From Typhlomys cinereus (Eukaryota > Chordata > Mammalia > Rodentia > Platacanthomyidae), in the NCBI GenBank assembly GCA_023101885.1, contig JALPQD010000241.1, positions 1,261,001 through 1,325,000 of the forward strand: a DNA stretch of 64,000 nt, written 5' to 3'. Positions 46,986-58,630 of this stretch are shown here, one piece after another. The first letter of the stretch is position 1. Each line of letters starts with the position of its first letter. The notes below the pieces were generated by a model. That model searched no databases and was not told the DNA's origin. It was given only the letters and a program-made list of their open reading frames with translations. The translations under genes were made by a program, and so were the position numbers.

Positions 46986-47804
46986 GTGTAGATAAAGTCT
47001 ATACGTGATCTTCTTTAGTAAGGAAAAGCCTTCACAACCCCCAGTGGAGTAACACTATTGGCATTGACTGTTAATGGTCCAGGAATGTTAAGGTTGTTTA
47101 GATTTTTTATGTGATTTTTATAGTTTGATTTGTTCCCTTTAGTGCATACAGCTATTACCTCCTAATACCTCCTTGATGCTGCTTGTACTAGGTCCTGTGC
47201 TCATTACTGTTGTTTGTGTCTGCTCCACAATGACTTCAGAGGAAGATAATCATCGTAGAGCTGTATCTACTCTTAGAATCAATATGCTTTAAGTCTACTG
47301 TGAAAATGTTAGTCTGTGTATGACCTTATAAAAATTATGCAGTTCCTACCATTCAGTGTCTGAAGTTGGAAAAAAAAGGACCATGCTTGACTTATCCACT
47401 TCTTTCATGCTCTCCCCATACCCCCTATGTCTATCAATCAGCTTAGAAATAATTTGCCTACTCCTGACTTCTGACTGCAATGAAGCCACCAGTACTGCTT
47501 CTGGTCCACCTCTGTTTGTTGATTCTTAACTTTATTTCATTCCACCTTGGGAGGAATGATGATACAAGTCAAAGAAATAGTGTTCAAGTTCTTCTGATAA
47601 GCTTGGAACTTGACCTCATTAAGCGCTCACGACCAGGTAAGCAAAGCAGGATGTTGTTTCTCTTGGAGTTTATAATCATCCTCTGTCTTTGTGTTTTGTT
47701 TTGCTGTTCAGACTTCTATTACTATGAGATCCTTGGCTTGGCAAGACCCACCATATTTTCTTACCAAGAGTCTCTGGATTTGTTTCCCTGATCTCTGCTA
47801 TTAA
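46986..47804. other. Unique sequence with an unproven open frame
   Basis: A plus-strand frame from the ATG at 47480 starts MKPPVLLLVHLCLLILNF, a signal-peptide-like segment. It reaches a consensus donor CCAG|GTAAGC at 47636/47637. I recognise no family, so it is not called as a gene. Confidence 0.3.
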
Positions 47805-48003
47805 AGTTTGACATTCACATTAAAGGATGCTCCAGGGAATGGGAGGGGGAAGGGGGGACACTGTGAGAAAGGGAAGGAGGGGGGTGAAAGGAAAGGGGAA
47901 AAGAGGGGGAGAGTGCAAGGGGTTCTGGGGAGGGGCAGAGGGAGGGAGGGGACTGGGGTACCTATTAAGCTTGTATGATTGGGAAAAAATAGATAGATAG
48001 ATG

Positions 48004-48035
<32 letters not shown>

Positions 48036-48040
48036 AATCT
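47805..48040 (+). mobile_element. L1 3' UTR fragment, G-rich
   Basis: G-rich from 47835 to 47955, then 'gtacctattaagcttgtatgattgggaaaaaatag'. This ending is shared with the main L1 ('gtacctattaagtttgtatt' at 44281). GATA and GA repeats follow. Confidence 0.8.
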
Positions 48041-48339
48041 CCCAGCCAACCTCAGCTGCTTCATTCCGTATCCCAAAGTGGAATCTACTCTTCTTTTACA
48101 CATGCTGGCAAGCTCCATGGAGGTTCATGATCCTTTATAAAAGAAAAATTAAGTATAACTGATAAGTACTGATATCAGATTGGTTGTCTAATGTGACTAT
48201 TATCACCTTGATGGTCAGATGACACACTTAACAGCCTGAAATTCTGACCTCCACCTCACCCATTAACTGAACAGTCCCACAAGGTCTGATCCCATATGTT
48301 CACTTCTCACACTTTCCTACAGAAAGATTAAATTTTTTT

Positions 48340-48872
48340 CAATGGATTAGAGTTAATATAGAAACTCACAACTAGTTGAAGTACAGAAAATAAATGATTA
48401 TGAAATATTTCCTCCTGAACAGGACACCCAAACATCCACCCCTCCCCCTAAAAGTTCAGGGAGTATCACTGAAGAGGAGACAGTAAGAATGTAAGAGGCA
48501 GAAGGAAAGAGGAGTACTTTCAAACAGTATCTCCTGACATAAAGCTACTACATTCATGAATTCGATGTAGATGTGATTACCTGCACAAGACACTCAAGAT
48601 TGGACCTAACAGCATTACATCGTAGATGACAGATGAACTCATGTTTCCCTACCCCTTTCTGAGTAAACAACGATGGCTGGAGGAAGGAAAGCCAGTTGAT
48701 TCCATAGTCTATGCTCTTGCGAGATACAGGGAATGCTGGCAGCCCTTCCTAAACTCAATGGGACACACATACATACACATGAAAGTACATGGAAATCTTG
48801 GAATGAAAAGGATTCTCAGTAGGATAAAAGGGGGGATAAAGTGCAGTATTATGGGGGAAATGGGATAAAAAA

Positions 48873-48916
<44 letters not shown>

Positions 48917-48960
48917 TTTCAAAGAAGAAATAAAAATTTGAAAGAAGCCTGTTGATTAGA
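48340..48960 (+). mobile_element. Old L1 3' UTR with (AT)n end
   Basis: 'gtacagaaaataaatgattatg', 'aaagttcagggagtatcactgaagaggagacagtaagaatgtaagagg' and later G-rich text match the L1 3' UTR order, followed by (AT)n at 48879-48913. Confidence 0.72.
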
Positions 48961-50528
48961 GCCTGCCCAATTCAAATCAATTAAGCTTAAAACATTAGAA
49001 GCAGTGTCCCACAATGTTTAGATGAACTACATCAAGCTTGGGGAAGATGCCTCAGGTGATCCAGGACATACAGGGGGGATTTTATTTTATCTGTGAGATG
49101 CTACACAGCAAGAATTCCTGCACTGGGAAAAACGCATGTGGTAAAGCTCAGAATGTAGTATAACCTAAATACACTTAATTATACACAATGGGGAAAGCAT
49201 CATCTCAAACGGGATACCAATCACAAGACAAGGCCAGATGGAAGTGAGACAAAACAGATGCTAGTTCAGTTATTAGAAAGGCTCACAAGATGGGATTTTT
49301 AAGCCCTTTTATTGTGAAATGCCATGAACTTATGACATGGCAGCCTCAAGTACTTTCATAATGCTATGAAATCCTGCAGATTTTTCTGTATTGGAAACAT
49401 TGGAACATAACATTGAAACATTGGAAAATGCTATGATTTCCAAGTCATTTCAGCCAAACTTTTTGGATGATCCAAATCATCTACAAAGTGCCTCAAATTC
49501 CATGATGAAAGATGTTACATAGATGGAAAGGGTAATTTGAGTTGTAATAAATAATAGCAATGATGATGAATGTCATTGTCACTGGGAAGAAGCTGGCCGC
49601 CATTTGGGAGCCAGAGTAACCAGCTGTGAACTGAAATGTGTGTCCCAGCAAACAGAATCCTCAGTTGCCAAGACTACATCAACCTTGACCTGCGACCTAA
49701 AGCGATCCCTGATTGAGAGTTGTCATCATTTGAAATTGAAGATCTTCAACAGTTACGTGTAAGCATGAATATTGCCTTGAGCTTATGAGAATGTTTTTCC
49801 AGAATTGTCTGGAGCACATTGTCTTCCTTTGCCAGCCAAAGAGAATACGGAGTAGATTAGGGGAATAGCCAGAGTTCCCATTCTTGTAAGACTCCAAGAC
49901 CACTGCTCTTTCCATTCTCTTCCAGACCTTAGATAATTCAATAGAACAAGACTTCAGAAAGAAAATGACTTGGATAAGAAGATATCCAAAGAGGGACATG
50001 TCCTTTTAGATGCCTTCCTTAGGTGTTTTCCATCCTTGGTTACTCAAGCAGAGGAAAGCCAGAGCTGTTCTGAGGATTTAAAGAAAGATATGGCAGGAAT
50101 CAGATGAACACTGGGTGACAAAACAGGACACTACATTAGAACCTGGTTCAGTCCAAGATCCTTGAAGCCTGATTACTTCCAGAGGCTGTGTGATACTCTT
50201 TGACCTCTAGATCTTTTCAAGTGCTATCCAACAAACCAGACAAAACTAGACCACAGAGAAGAATTCTGGATCTGAGACTCTGATGGACTTCATCAGACAA
50301 TGGAATCATCTTCTCAGATACCTAGAAGAGAAGAAAGATTCCATACTTTTCTTTTCCAGCCAACATCTGACTTTCCTTATTTTAGATCTACCCAGAATCC
50401 AGTCAAAAATTGAGAATAAGTGGTTCTCTGTGCAAATATTAATAGGAATATAAAACGTTGGTAATAATGGAAGAAATCACAGACCAAGCTCTGGATTTGC
50501 CAAATGTCCAGAATGTGAGCTTGACAAG
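48961..50528. other. Unassigned sequence
   Basis: I recognise no repeat. Between 50100 and 50400 a plus-strand frame stays open for long stretches with two isolated TGA codons, and a 100-codon minus-strand frame lies at 49697-49999. A diverged processed pseudogene is possible but I cannot name a parent. Confidence 0.35.
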
Positions 50529-50886
50529 TGTCATGGTTTGAAAAGTGTCCCCTACAGTCTCATGTGCTTGGCAAGGTCATGGCACCTTGAGAGGTGGAGT
50601 CTTGCTGGAGGAAGGCATTCACAAAGGGCAGGCCTTGAGGTGGATTAGTTCCACCCTGCCTCTAGGAGAAGTCTGCCTTTGCAGCAAGCAAGCTTTGAGC
50701 TCTCAGACTGCAAGATGTCTGCAGTGATGTAGCCTCCTCCAGCTTTGGCCAGCCAGCCATGCTGCCTCCAACATGAGAAACTGTATCTCCACTCTGGAAC
50801 CATAAGGTGAATAAATCTCCCTTTCTCCCTTAAGTTGCTTGACTTTGGGTGCTCTCTCACAGCAACAGTTAAGAGTAACTGTTACA
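50529..50886 (+). mobile_element. Solo MaLR LTR (rodent ORR1/MT type)
   Basis: A 358-bp LTR with TG...CA ends and a perfect 5-bp target duplication ACAAG (50524-50528 and 50887-50891), as expected for MaLR/class III. Typical phrases are 'catggtttgaaaagtgtcccctacag', 'gggcaggccttgaggtggatta', 'aaggtgaataaatctccc' and a final 'agttaagagtaactgttaca'. It starts a few hundred bases from the carboxypeptidase exon, inside the intron that follows it in the minus-strand transcript. Confidence 0.85.
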
Positions 50887-50891
50887 ACAAG

Positions 50892-51649
<758 letters not shown>

Positions 51650-51850
51650 AGATGCTGGATGTCAGAGATCTAACCTTCTGTTTCTTACTTACTAGATTTG
51701 AGATTTTAAATAAATGATCTCCTTTTTTATAGACACCCTGATCTGTAAAATGAGAGCATTAATAATAGCATCATGTGGCTGTGAGAGAAGCAAAACATAT
51801 AAACACAGTGAAACTCAGTGCATTTACTGTTATTCAATACATGTTGGCTC
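51650..51850 (+). mobile_element. MIR SINE
   Basis: 'ctgatctgtaaaatgagagcattaataatagcatcatgtggctgtgag' and 'gttattcaatacatgttggctc' give the sense MIR 3' half clearly. Confidence 0.75.
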
Positions 51851-54029
51851 ACTCCCTACTCAGTCACAATGTATGGTGAAGATAGATGCTCTCATTGACC
51901 AGCAGAAATAGAAGAAAAGCTAGAGTGAAGGACTGGGAATTAACTTACAGGAGAGCTCAAGAGCAGACAATAGAAGACACAAATAAATCAAAGAAATTAA
52001 TATTATCACCAATTAGGACCAAGAAATCACACTCTATCTGTTCTATCTTGTATTTCTGCCAACAGCCCTTGATTCACTGAGATCTAGACTTAAGAGACAT
52101 AGAAGGCACTTTGACTGGCTATGGTTAGAGCAGTTTGTTTCAACTCCTTGTAGGTCATCTATACATTAGAGATAATATTCTGTTATGTATTTCCTTAAGC
52201 AGGTGTCTTGAACCTATTCCAGGAACCACAGCAAGCAATGGGCAGTAAAAGTCAAATAAATTATAGACCTTGTTCTAGAAGAGGCCATAACATTTGTCAG
52301 CAGTGACATATATGTAAGTAAAAAATGACAAGGAAGCTAATGGAGGGATACACAGAACACACAAATAGATAAGAGAAGGACATTGTGGAGATGTGATTGT
52401 ATTAGGACTTGGTCTTTTAATATATGAATTGTTTTACTAGAAAGAAAAAGATCTTCTAAGCCAAGACACATGCAAAACAATTTGAATACTTCAAATACTT
52501 CAAAATGAAAAAAGTAGTGAAGGCTGAAGCAGGATGAGGCAGTGGATAAATTTATAAAAATTCTTATGCAAGATCCATCCATATACATTTGACAAGATTG
52601 GGGCAGGTTTTAGCTATTTCCTGTAGGTCGCATGTTCTCAACAAAGGATTGAACAGGTCACTGGTATGCTGCGATGAATAATCAAGCCTACTATAGCATT
52701 GATAGTGACTAATGAAAGTAAAAATATTCCCGATATTATACATTCTGGTTGCCTGCCCATCAGTCTCTCTCTCCTTCTTTCTACCTACATTGTTGGGGAT
52801 AAATACTCAGAATAAAATAACCCATTTCAGATACATTTTTATATGAAGGTATAGTTACACAAAGCAAGTGACAGAACAATGCTAGCAGGAGATTGAGCCA
52901 TTTTAGAAAGCTGATTTGCTTTCTGTTTGCTTATTTAATCTTGTCCCTTGAATTTCTTCCTCTTCCTATCTTGTTCATAGCTCAAAAACCTTCTGGCGAA
53001 GAACCCAGCAAGTACTGAAGTTGAATACTAAGTATGGAAAGTATGAAGTAAAGGTAGCCTGAAGAAGATGATGCCTTTGTAAATTCCTTAAACATTATTC
53101 ACTGGCTGCCTCAATGTTTCTGGATGTGTGAGAACATAAAATGTTACTGAGCTAAGCTGTTGCAAAAATATTTCCATTACATCTTATTAGTCTAACATAT
53201 GTATTATATGAATCCTTACAGGGAAGATGCCACATAACTCTAGAAATGGTAAGTCAACAAACACCTCCATCTCATTCTCTCATTTGTCTCTCAGAGACCA
53301 ACACAGTAGATGCCAGAACATCTCCCTTGCCTTTGTGATTCCTCCTTCAGGCAAAAACATTCCCCATGTGCAGTTGCCTTAACTTCAGATACACTTCTTA
53401 TACCGCATAGCAACCTCTTCAGCTACTTGCCAATATGCTCATCCCTGGCATGCTACTCTCTAGGACTGCAGTATTTGCTGTAAACTATTAGCCATTCTCA
53501 AAATATCTCTATTGTCACTGGCTGACTTCATTCATCAAGCAGACAGACCACACCAAATCACGTAGAAGATGACTGTCGGGATTTCTTCTAGTGGATCAGC
53601 TTTAGTTATTTATGTCTCACTACCCACTGCAAGACCCATAAAAACACAACCATTTCTCTGTTCCTTCTTCAACTAGACCAATTTCAGTAACAGGTCTTAT
53701 CATCCATAGCAGAGGCCATGCAACCACTCCTTCCCGACTCGCCTTTGGTTCTATCATAATACTTCCCACTACACCAAGAGTTATGTGACACTTTTCCTGA
53801 GAGATGCAGCACAACCATCTTTCCACCCCCGTTAGAAATTTAATGACAAATAAAAGTAACAATTACACCAAATTCCAACTTGATGAGCTAACAAATTTAT
53901 TGAGGCTGCTTACAGGAGTAGGGGTGAGACTGACTTAAAGAAACAGGAATGACTCAAGACAGTTACATCACCAGAAAGTCTGAAAGTTTCACCATGACTA
54001 CACAGATGGAATCCCCCTAAACTAATCTC
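51851..54029. other. Unique sequence, no gene seen
   Basis: Intron-like; I recognised no exon or repeat. Confidence 0.5.
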
Positions 54030-54034
54030 CCATC

Positions 54035-54080
54035 ATATATACACATATATATATATGTGTGTATATATATATATACATGA
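54035..54080. repeat. (TA)n/(TG)n low complexity
   Basis: Alternating acacatatatatatatgtgtgtatatatatata. Confidence 0.9.
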
Positions 54081-54360
54081 ATAGGCACATGTATTCTAGC
54101 CCCCCCTAGACTCCCCATCTCTGAGGCACATCAACATTCAACAGGCATGATTTTATTAGTCTCAGGCAAAAATGGTAGCTGTTTGTTCAGAGGAAAATGA
54201 CATACAATAATCTGAGTAAATTTTGGGTTAAAAAATCTGCATTATTTTGAATGGCATCTATTCGAATATGCTCTCTGAAGTGAGGAGGAAAGAGATTGAT
54301 ATTTGACATGTATTTTACAAAAAAGAATAGTTGAGAATCTCTACTTCAAAGAAAAGATAA

Positions 54361-54545
54361 AACTTAGCTGGAATACAGCTCAGTTTGTCAAGTGCATGCC
54401 CAGCATGCACAAAGCCCAGATTCTATTCCTAGCACCACATAAGCCTGGTATGGTAACACTTGCCTATGATCTCAGCACCCAGAACATGGAAACAGGAAGG
54501 TCAACAGAAGTTTAAGGTCATTCTTAGCTGTTTAATAGCCTGATC
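54361..54545 (+). mobile_element. B4 SINE
   Basis: An ID-like left half ('gctggaatacagctcagtttgtcaagtgcatgcccagcatgcacaaagcccag') is fused to a B1-like right half ('cctggtatggtaacacttgcctatgatctcagcacccag..gaaggtcaacagaagtttaagg'), the standard B4 structure, with an A-rich end. Confidence 0.88.
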
Positions 54546-54689
54546 TGTTAAATAACGAATAAATAAAAAGAAAAAGCAAAGTAAAGAAAAAAGGAACCAT
54601 AAGAAGGTTTTCAACAGAAGCAAAGAATGTCAAAGCATGTGGTTTAGAAAAGTACTTCTGACAGTACATATAAGGCATTTGTATAATCA

Positions 54690-54825
54690 GAAATAGTTCA
54701 GCATAGTGGATCAGAGAAACAGAGAATCACACTTGGTTTTCTTGGGTTCAAATTCTTGTCTCATTATTTTCTACTTGACAACTAGTTTTATGTTAATTTC
54801 TAAGACAAGAATTTCAATTTGATTT
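54690..54825 (+). mobile_element. MIR SINE fragment
   Basis: 'agttcagcatagtggatcagag', 'acttggttttcttgggttcaaattcttg' and 'ctacttgacaactagttttatg' follow the sense MIR 5' half. Confidence 0.65.
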
Positions 54826-55165
54826 TCTTAGTCTTTCCAGAACACCATAACAGAATTCCATGGGCAAAGTGATTTGCATCCAACAGAAATTTATTTCTCA
54901 CAGTTCTGGAGGATGAAAGTCTATGAACAAGGTGCCAATAGATTTGGTGTTTGGTGAGAGCCTGTTTTGTAGTTTCTCCACAGTCATGTCCTCACATGAC
55001 AGAAGGGATAAGAAAAGCCTTCGGTATCCTGTTACAACACTAATCCTATTCTTCAGAGCAAGGCCCAATCCCAAGCCTCCTACCATCATTGCGTGTGTGG
55101 GGGGTAACAATTATAATAAGAATATGGGGAGACAAGATATTCAGTCCATAGAACGTGCATGACTA
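54826..55165 (-). mobile_element. MLT1-type MaLR LTR, antisense
   Basis: 'agaacaccataacagaattcc', 'caacagaaatttatttctcacagttctggaggatgaaagtc', 'caaggtgccaatagatttggtg', 'catgtcctcacatgacagaag' and 'attcagtccatag' are the reverse of the MLT1 consensus order. The middle portion is diverged or shortened. Confidence 0.85.
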
Positions 55166-56519
55166 ATCATCCATTAGTTGAAATTATAAGCAAGCATGCT
55201 GGGTGGGGAAGATATCAGTCAGCTGACCACACAGTTGAGCTCAGATAGCAATCCATGTTTCTGTTACTTCATTTGTTCAAGCACTTTTAGTCTACCAAAA
55301 TCATGCTGTGTTGGCACCCAATAAAAAGCTTTTGGAGAAGTAAAGAGGCTTGATGAATATGTTTTAATCAGTAGAATATTCTTAGTTCTATAGTTCCGTA
55401 TTACTCCCTTTGTGCTTTTTGAACTATGTTCATTTGTATCCTGTTAGACACCAATAGTGAGTCCTCCTAGCCTAGCAAGAAAAAATATGAAATAGCTTAA
55501 ACTCTTGCAAATTTCTGATACCCACTGAACACTATCATTGTCTGGGCCAGTTGGCTTCTATAGTGACTACAATGTAGTACATTAGTCAATAGGCCAAATG
55601 TAAATTCTTACAAAACAACATCAGCAGTCTGTCCATTTCCCTTGGAAAATCAGGTTGATAATCTGCTATGTTGTAGTACTCCACAAGAAGGCTGTTACAG
55701 CACATTGAAGTTACAAACATGGAAAACTATGGGCTCTAATGAAGATATGGGCAGCATTTCAGACATGTCAAAGGTTTTTCCTCTTTAAACACCCCCTCTT
55801 TGATTCAAAGGAATTTTGCAGTCATATTGGTGAGTTAAATTAATGGGACCACTGAGTTGTGGCAGCAAATAATACTCCAGAGAAGCTATAATAGATAACA
55901 TCTGTAAAAAGCATGTAACAGCATACCATGTGGTTTCACTTGTGATTGACATTTTCAGCCTAGTAAGTAATTCATTTCTGCTTTGGGTTAGGCATAAAGT
56001 GTTAGGTATCTACACTCATTTTTCCCCTGCAGTTCACAGAAGCTATCCAAGAGACCATCCCAACTTGTAAGGGAGACATGATTTGGCTCTACTTTAATTT
56101 TTAAAAGTTACATATTGATTTTATGTCACTGGCCATGATCTGTAAAGAGAAATTAGAACTGAAAGGAGCTGAACAATGGCTAAGAAATAACAGGTTATAA
56201 GCTATGGAAAAGTTAATAAAAAAGGACTTGTGTGATTTCATGTGCACTCAGTCATATTAACATACTTTAAGTCTTCCTTCCTTCTTTTTCCCAACAGGTT
56301 TCCATCCTACTGTAATTCTGGGTGGTGCAGATTTCAAGAGAGATATGATTGCTATCCCTTCAGAGAAATTAATGATTGTGCAGTAGGAAAAAAACAGGCC
56401 ATTCAGATAAATACAATTCAATATGATCAAAAACATTTGTCAACAGATTCTCATAGTTCAGTGGAATATTAATGATCCTAATGCACACAATTTGAAAGTG
56501 GTACCAGTGTACAATCATA
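55166..56519. other. Unique sequence, no gene seen
   Basis: I recognised no feature. Confidence 0.5.
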
Positions 56520-56640
56520 GGAAATGAGTTAAAGAGTTGATATGTAAAACAGAATACTATTCAGCCATAAAAAATAACATGTATATATTTTTCTGTTGAT
56601 ACAAGAAGATATCTGGGACAAGATAGAAAATTAAAAAAAC
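56520..56640 (+). mobile_element. L1 ORF2 3'-end scrap
   Basis: 'aacagaatactattcagccataaaaaat' matches the codons for the L1 EYYSAIKN region. Confidence 0.6.
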
Positions 56641-57240
56641 AGGAAAGAGAGTTGCTGCCTAGCAGTATACCATCTGTTGGCAGTTGTAACATCTATTTAA
56701 GGATAGCTATACATAGAGATGCATCTGTGAATGGAGGTCATCTGGGTAATTTTTATGTCTTCTTTATCCTATCCCTGAAGACTGATTACACAGGGTTCAG
56801 CCATCAGCTATACAGAAGGAAAGAGTGGAGAAGTTAAGAATTAGCTTGCACCTGCTTCGATAAGCATTTGTAGCACATGCAGGCATTTAAAAACAGTCTG
56901 TGAGAATCATGGAAAATTACTATGTGAGAATATGGTCCAAGGAGGCTGGAGAGTCATAAAGGAGGTTAAAGAGTAGAAGAGAGAGTCAAGAGAGCCAGCT
57001 GTGATTTCAAGGTGAAGTTAGAAATATAAACTCCAGCAAACCTGGAAAACGGCATAAATCAGCCTGACCAGTGAAGTACAGGAAGGAGGAGGAAGGGCAC
57101 AAAGAAATAAGAGGTGAAGGGAATCATCAGTGAAAGGAAGCTCCACATACTCAAGTTTGAAACTCAAATGTTCCTCAAATGCCATGATTTGGTCACAAGC
57201 CTGTGAAGCTATGGAGAGAAGGAAGAATTTTGTGTGTGTG
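56641..57240. other. Unique sequence, no gene seen
   Basis: I recognised no feature. Confidence 0.45.
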
Positions 57241-57246
57241 TGTAAT

Positions 57247-57283
57247 TTATTATTATTATTATTATTAATTATTATTATTATTT
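57247..57283. repeat. (TTA)n microsatellite
   Basis: About 12 TTA units with one interruption. Confidence 0.95.
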
Positions 57284-57389
57284 CCACTCATACAAACTTA
57301 ACTTTTAAAGAATGTGACCCAGGGAAATTAAATTACCTTATAATGGGTGTGACTTTAAAAAGAAGTAAGGAAGTCCTTAGCACTTTCTT

Positions 57390-57597
57390 CTCTGCCTCTT
57401 CTCTTCCCACATACCATAAGACAAGCAGATCCCCTGTCACATGTTCCTGCCATAATGCATTACCTCATCCCAGGCCTGGAAACAACTGGTCATGGGCTAA
57501 AACCGCTGAAATTGTGAGTCAAAGTTAAGTTCCCCTCTTTATAAGTTGTTTATCTTGGTTATTTTGCCATAGCGCTGTAAAATAAGATACTAAGAGA
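57390..57597 (+). mobile_element. MaLR LTR fragment (ORR1/MT type)
   Basis: 'aacaactggtcatgggctaaaaccgctgaaattgtgagtcaaagttaag', 'ttgtttatcttggttattttgccatag' and 'aaaataagatactaa' match the 3' half of rodent MaLR LTRs. Confidence 0.8.
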
Positions 57598-57780
57598 AAA
57601 TTTTAATGATGCATGGTAAGATAATTTTATACATTATAACTTTTATAGTTCTACTGTTTCCAACAAAAGGCTATTGCAATCATTCCCAATATTTTTTCAT
57701 ATCAGCATTAAAATTATCTTTCTATATTTTTAACTAGCTTGGTTGTGATATAGTTTATGCAAAATAATTTTTTCTCCATT

Positions 57781-57920
57781 TTTTTCCTAATCATACAAGC
57801 TCAATAGATACCCCATCCCTTCCCTCTTCCCCTCCCCAGTCCCCCTTTGCACTGTCTCCCTTCCCCCTTCCTTTGTCTCCCTTCCCTCTTTCCCCCTCTC
57901 CCCATGTCTCCCCCTTCTTC
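57781..57920 (-). mobile_element. L1 3' UTR fragment, antisense
   Basis: 'aatcatacaagctcaatagatacccc' followed by a C/T-rich run is the reverse of the L1 ending seen at 47930-47985. Confidence 0.8.
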
Positions 57921-58302
57921 CCACCAATTTAATTTTACAATTCAATGAATTTCTCAGTCTGTATACAATGCTACAAAACCACATGTATCATGACTTAAAT
58001 AACTATCATTCCCAAATCTCCTCCTTCACCTTTCAGGAAGTTATCTTGCCACACCCTTAGCCTCTGGGAAACACCAATCTAGCATAATCTGGTGATCTCT
58101 GGAATTTTATAATCATTGTGACATACAGCAAGTAATCTTCCTTAAAATTAACAAAATAACTCTGAGTCATCCATGTTGTTGACACATCAATAATTTACTC
58201 CTTATAAGCACTGGAGTTTATTCCAGTGTGCCACACAGCCAACTGTGGAAATGCCATGGTTCATTTCTCACTTATTTGCTGATAGACATTTGAGCTATTT
58301 CT

Positions 58303-58630
58303 TTTTTTAATTATTTATTTATTTGCTCAATTTTGCATGTGTGCATGTGTGTGTGTGTGCGCATGCAAGAGAGAGAGAGAAAGAGAGAGAGTGTGTGTGT
58401 GTGTGTGCGTATGTGTGTAGAACCACGGACGAATTCTGCAACCACCATGGACGCCTCCACCTCCTCCTTGTTTATTCTTCCCCAGGATTCATAGGCTCCG
58501 TCCTACCAGGACCAGAAACGCAGGCCGCTCCCACTTCAGCCTGGCGACTATATCTGGGGTCTAGGATCCGAACTCAAGACCTTCTGCCTGCAAGGCAGAG
58601 GCTTAACCCCTGAGCCACCTTTCCAGCCCC
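58303..58630 (-). mobile_element. Young tRNA-derived SINE (main family) with 18-bp target duplication
   Basis: The direct repeat GACATTTGAGCTATTTCT flanks it perfectly at 58285-58302 and 58631-58648. On the minus strand it starts GGGGCTGGAAAGGTGGCTCAG, has box B GAGTTCGGATCC, the family body, a GT/GA-rich tract, and an (AAAT)n tail. The body carries a 19-bp A/G-rich insertion ('aagaataaacaaggaggag') not present in the 29020 copy. Confidence 0.92.

Noticed and set aside
47801..48118. Pro/Leu/Ser-rich minus-strand frame
   Set aside because: It is the complement of a G-rich L1 3' UTR.
54898..55162. Frames of 70-79 codons on both strands
   Set aside because: They lie inside an MLT1 LTR, which has no protein.
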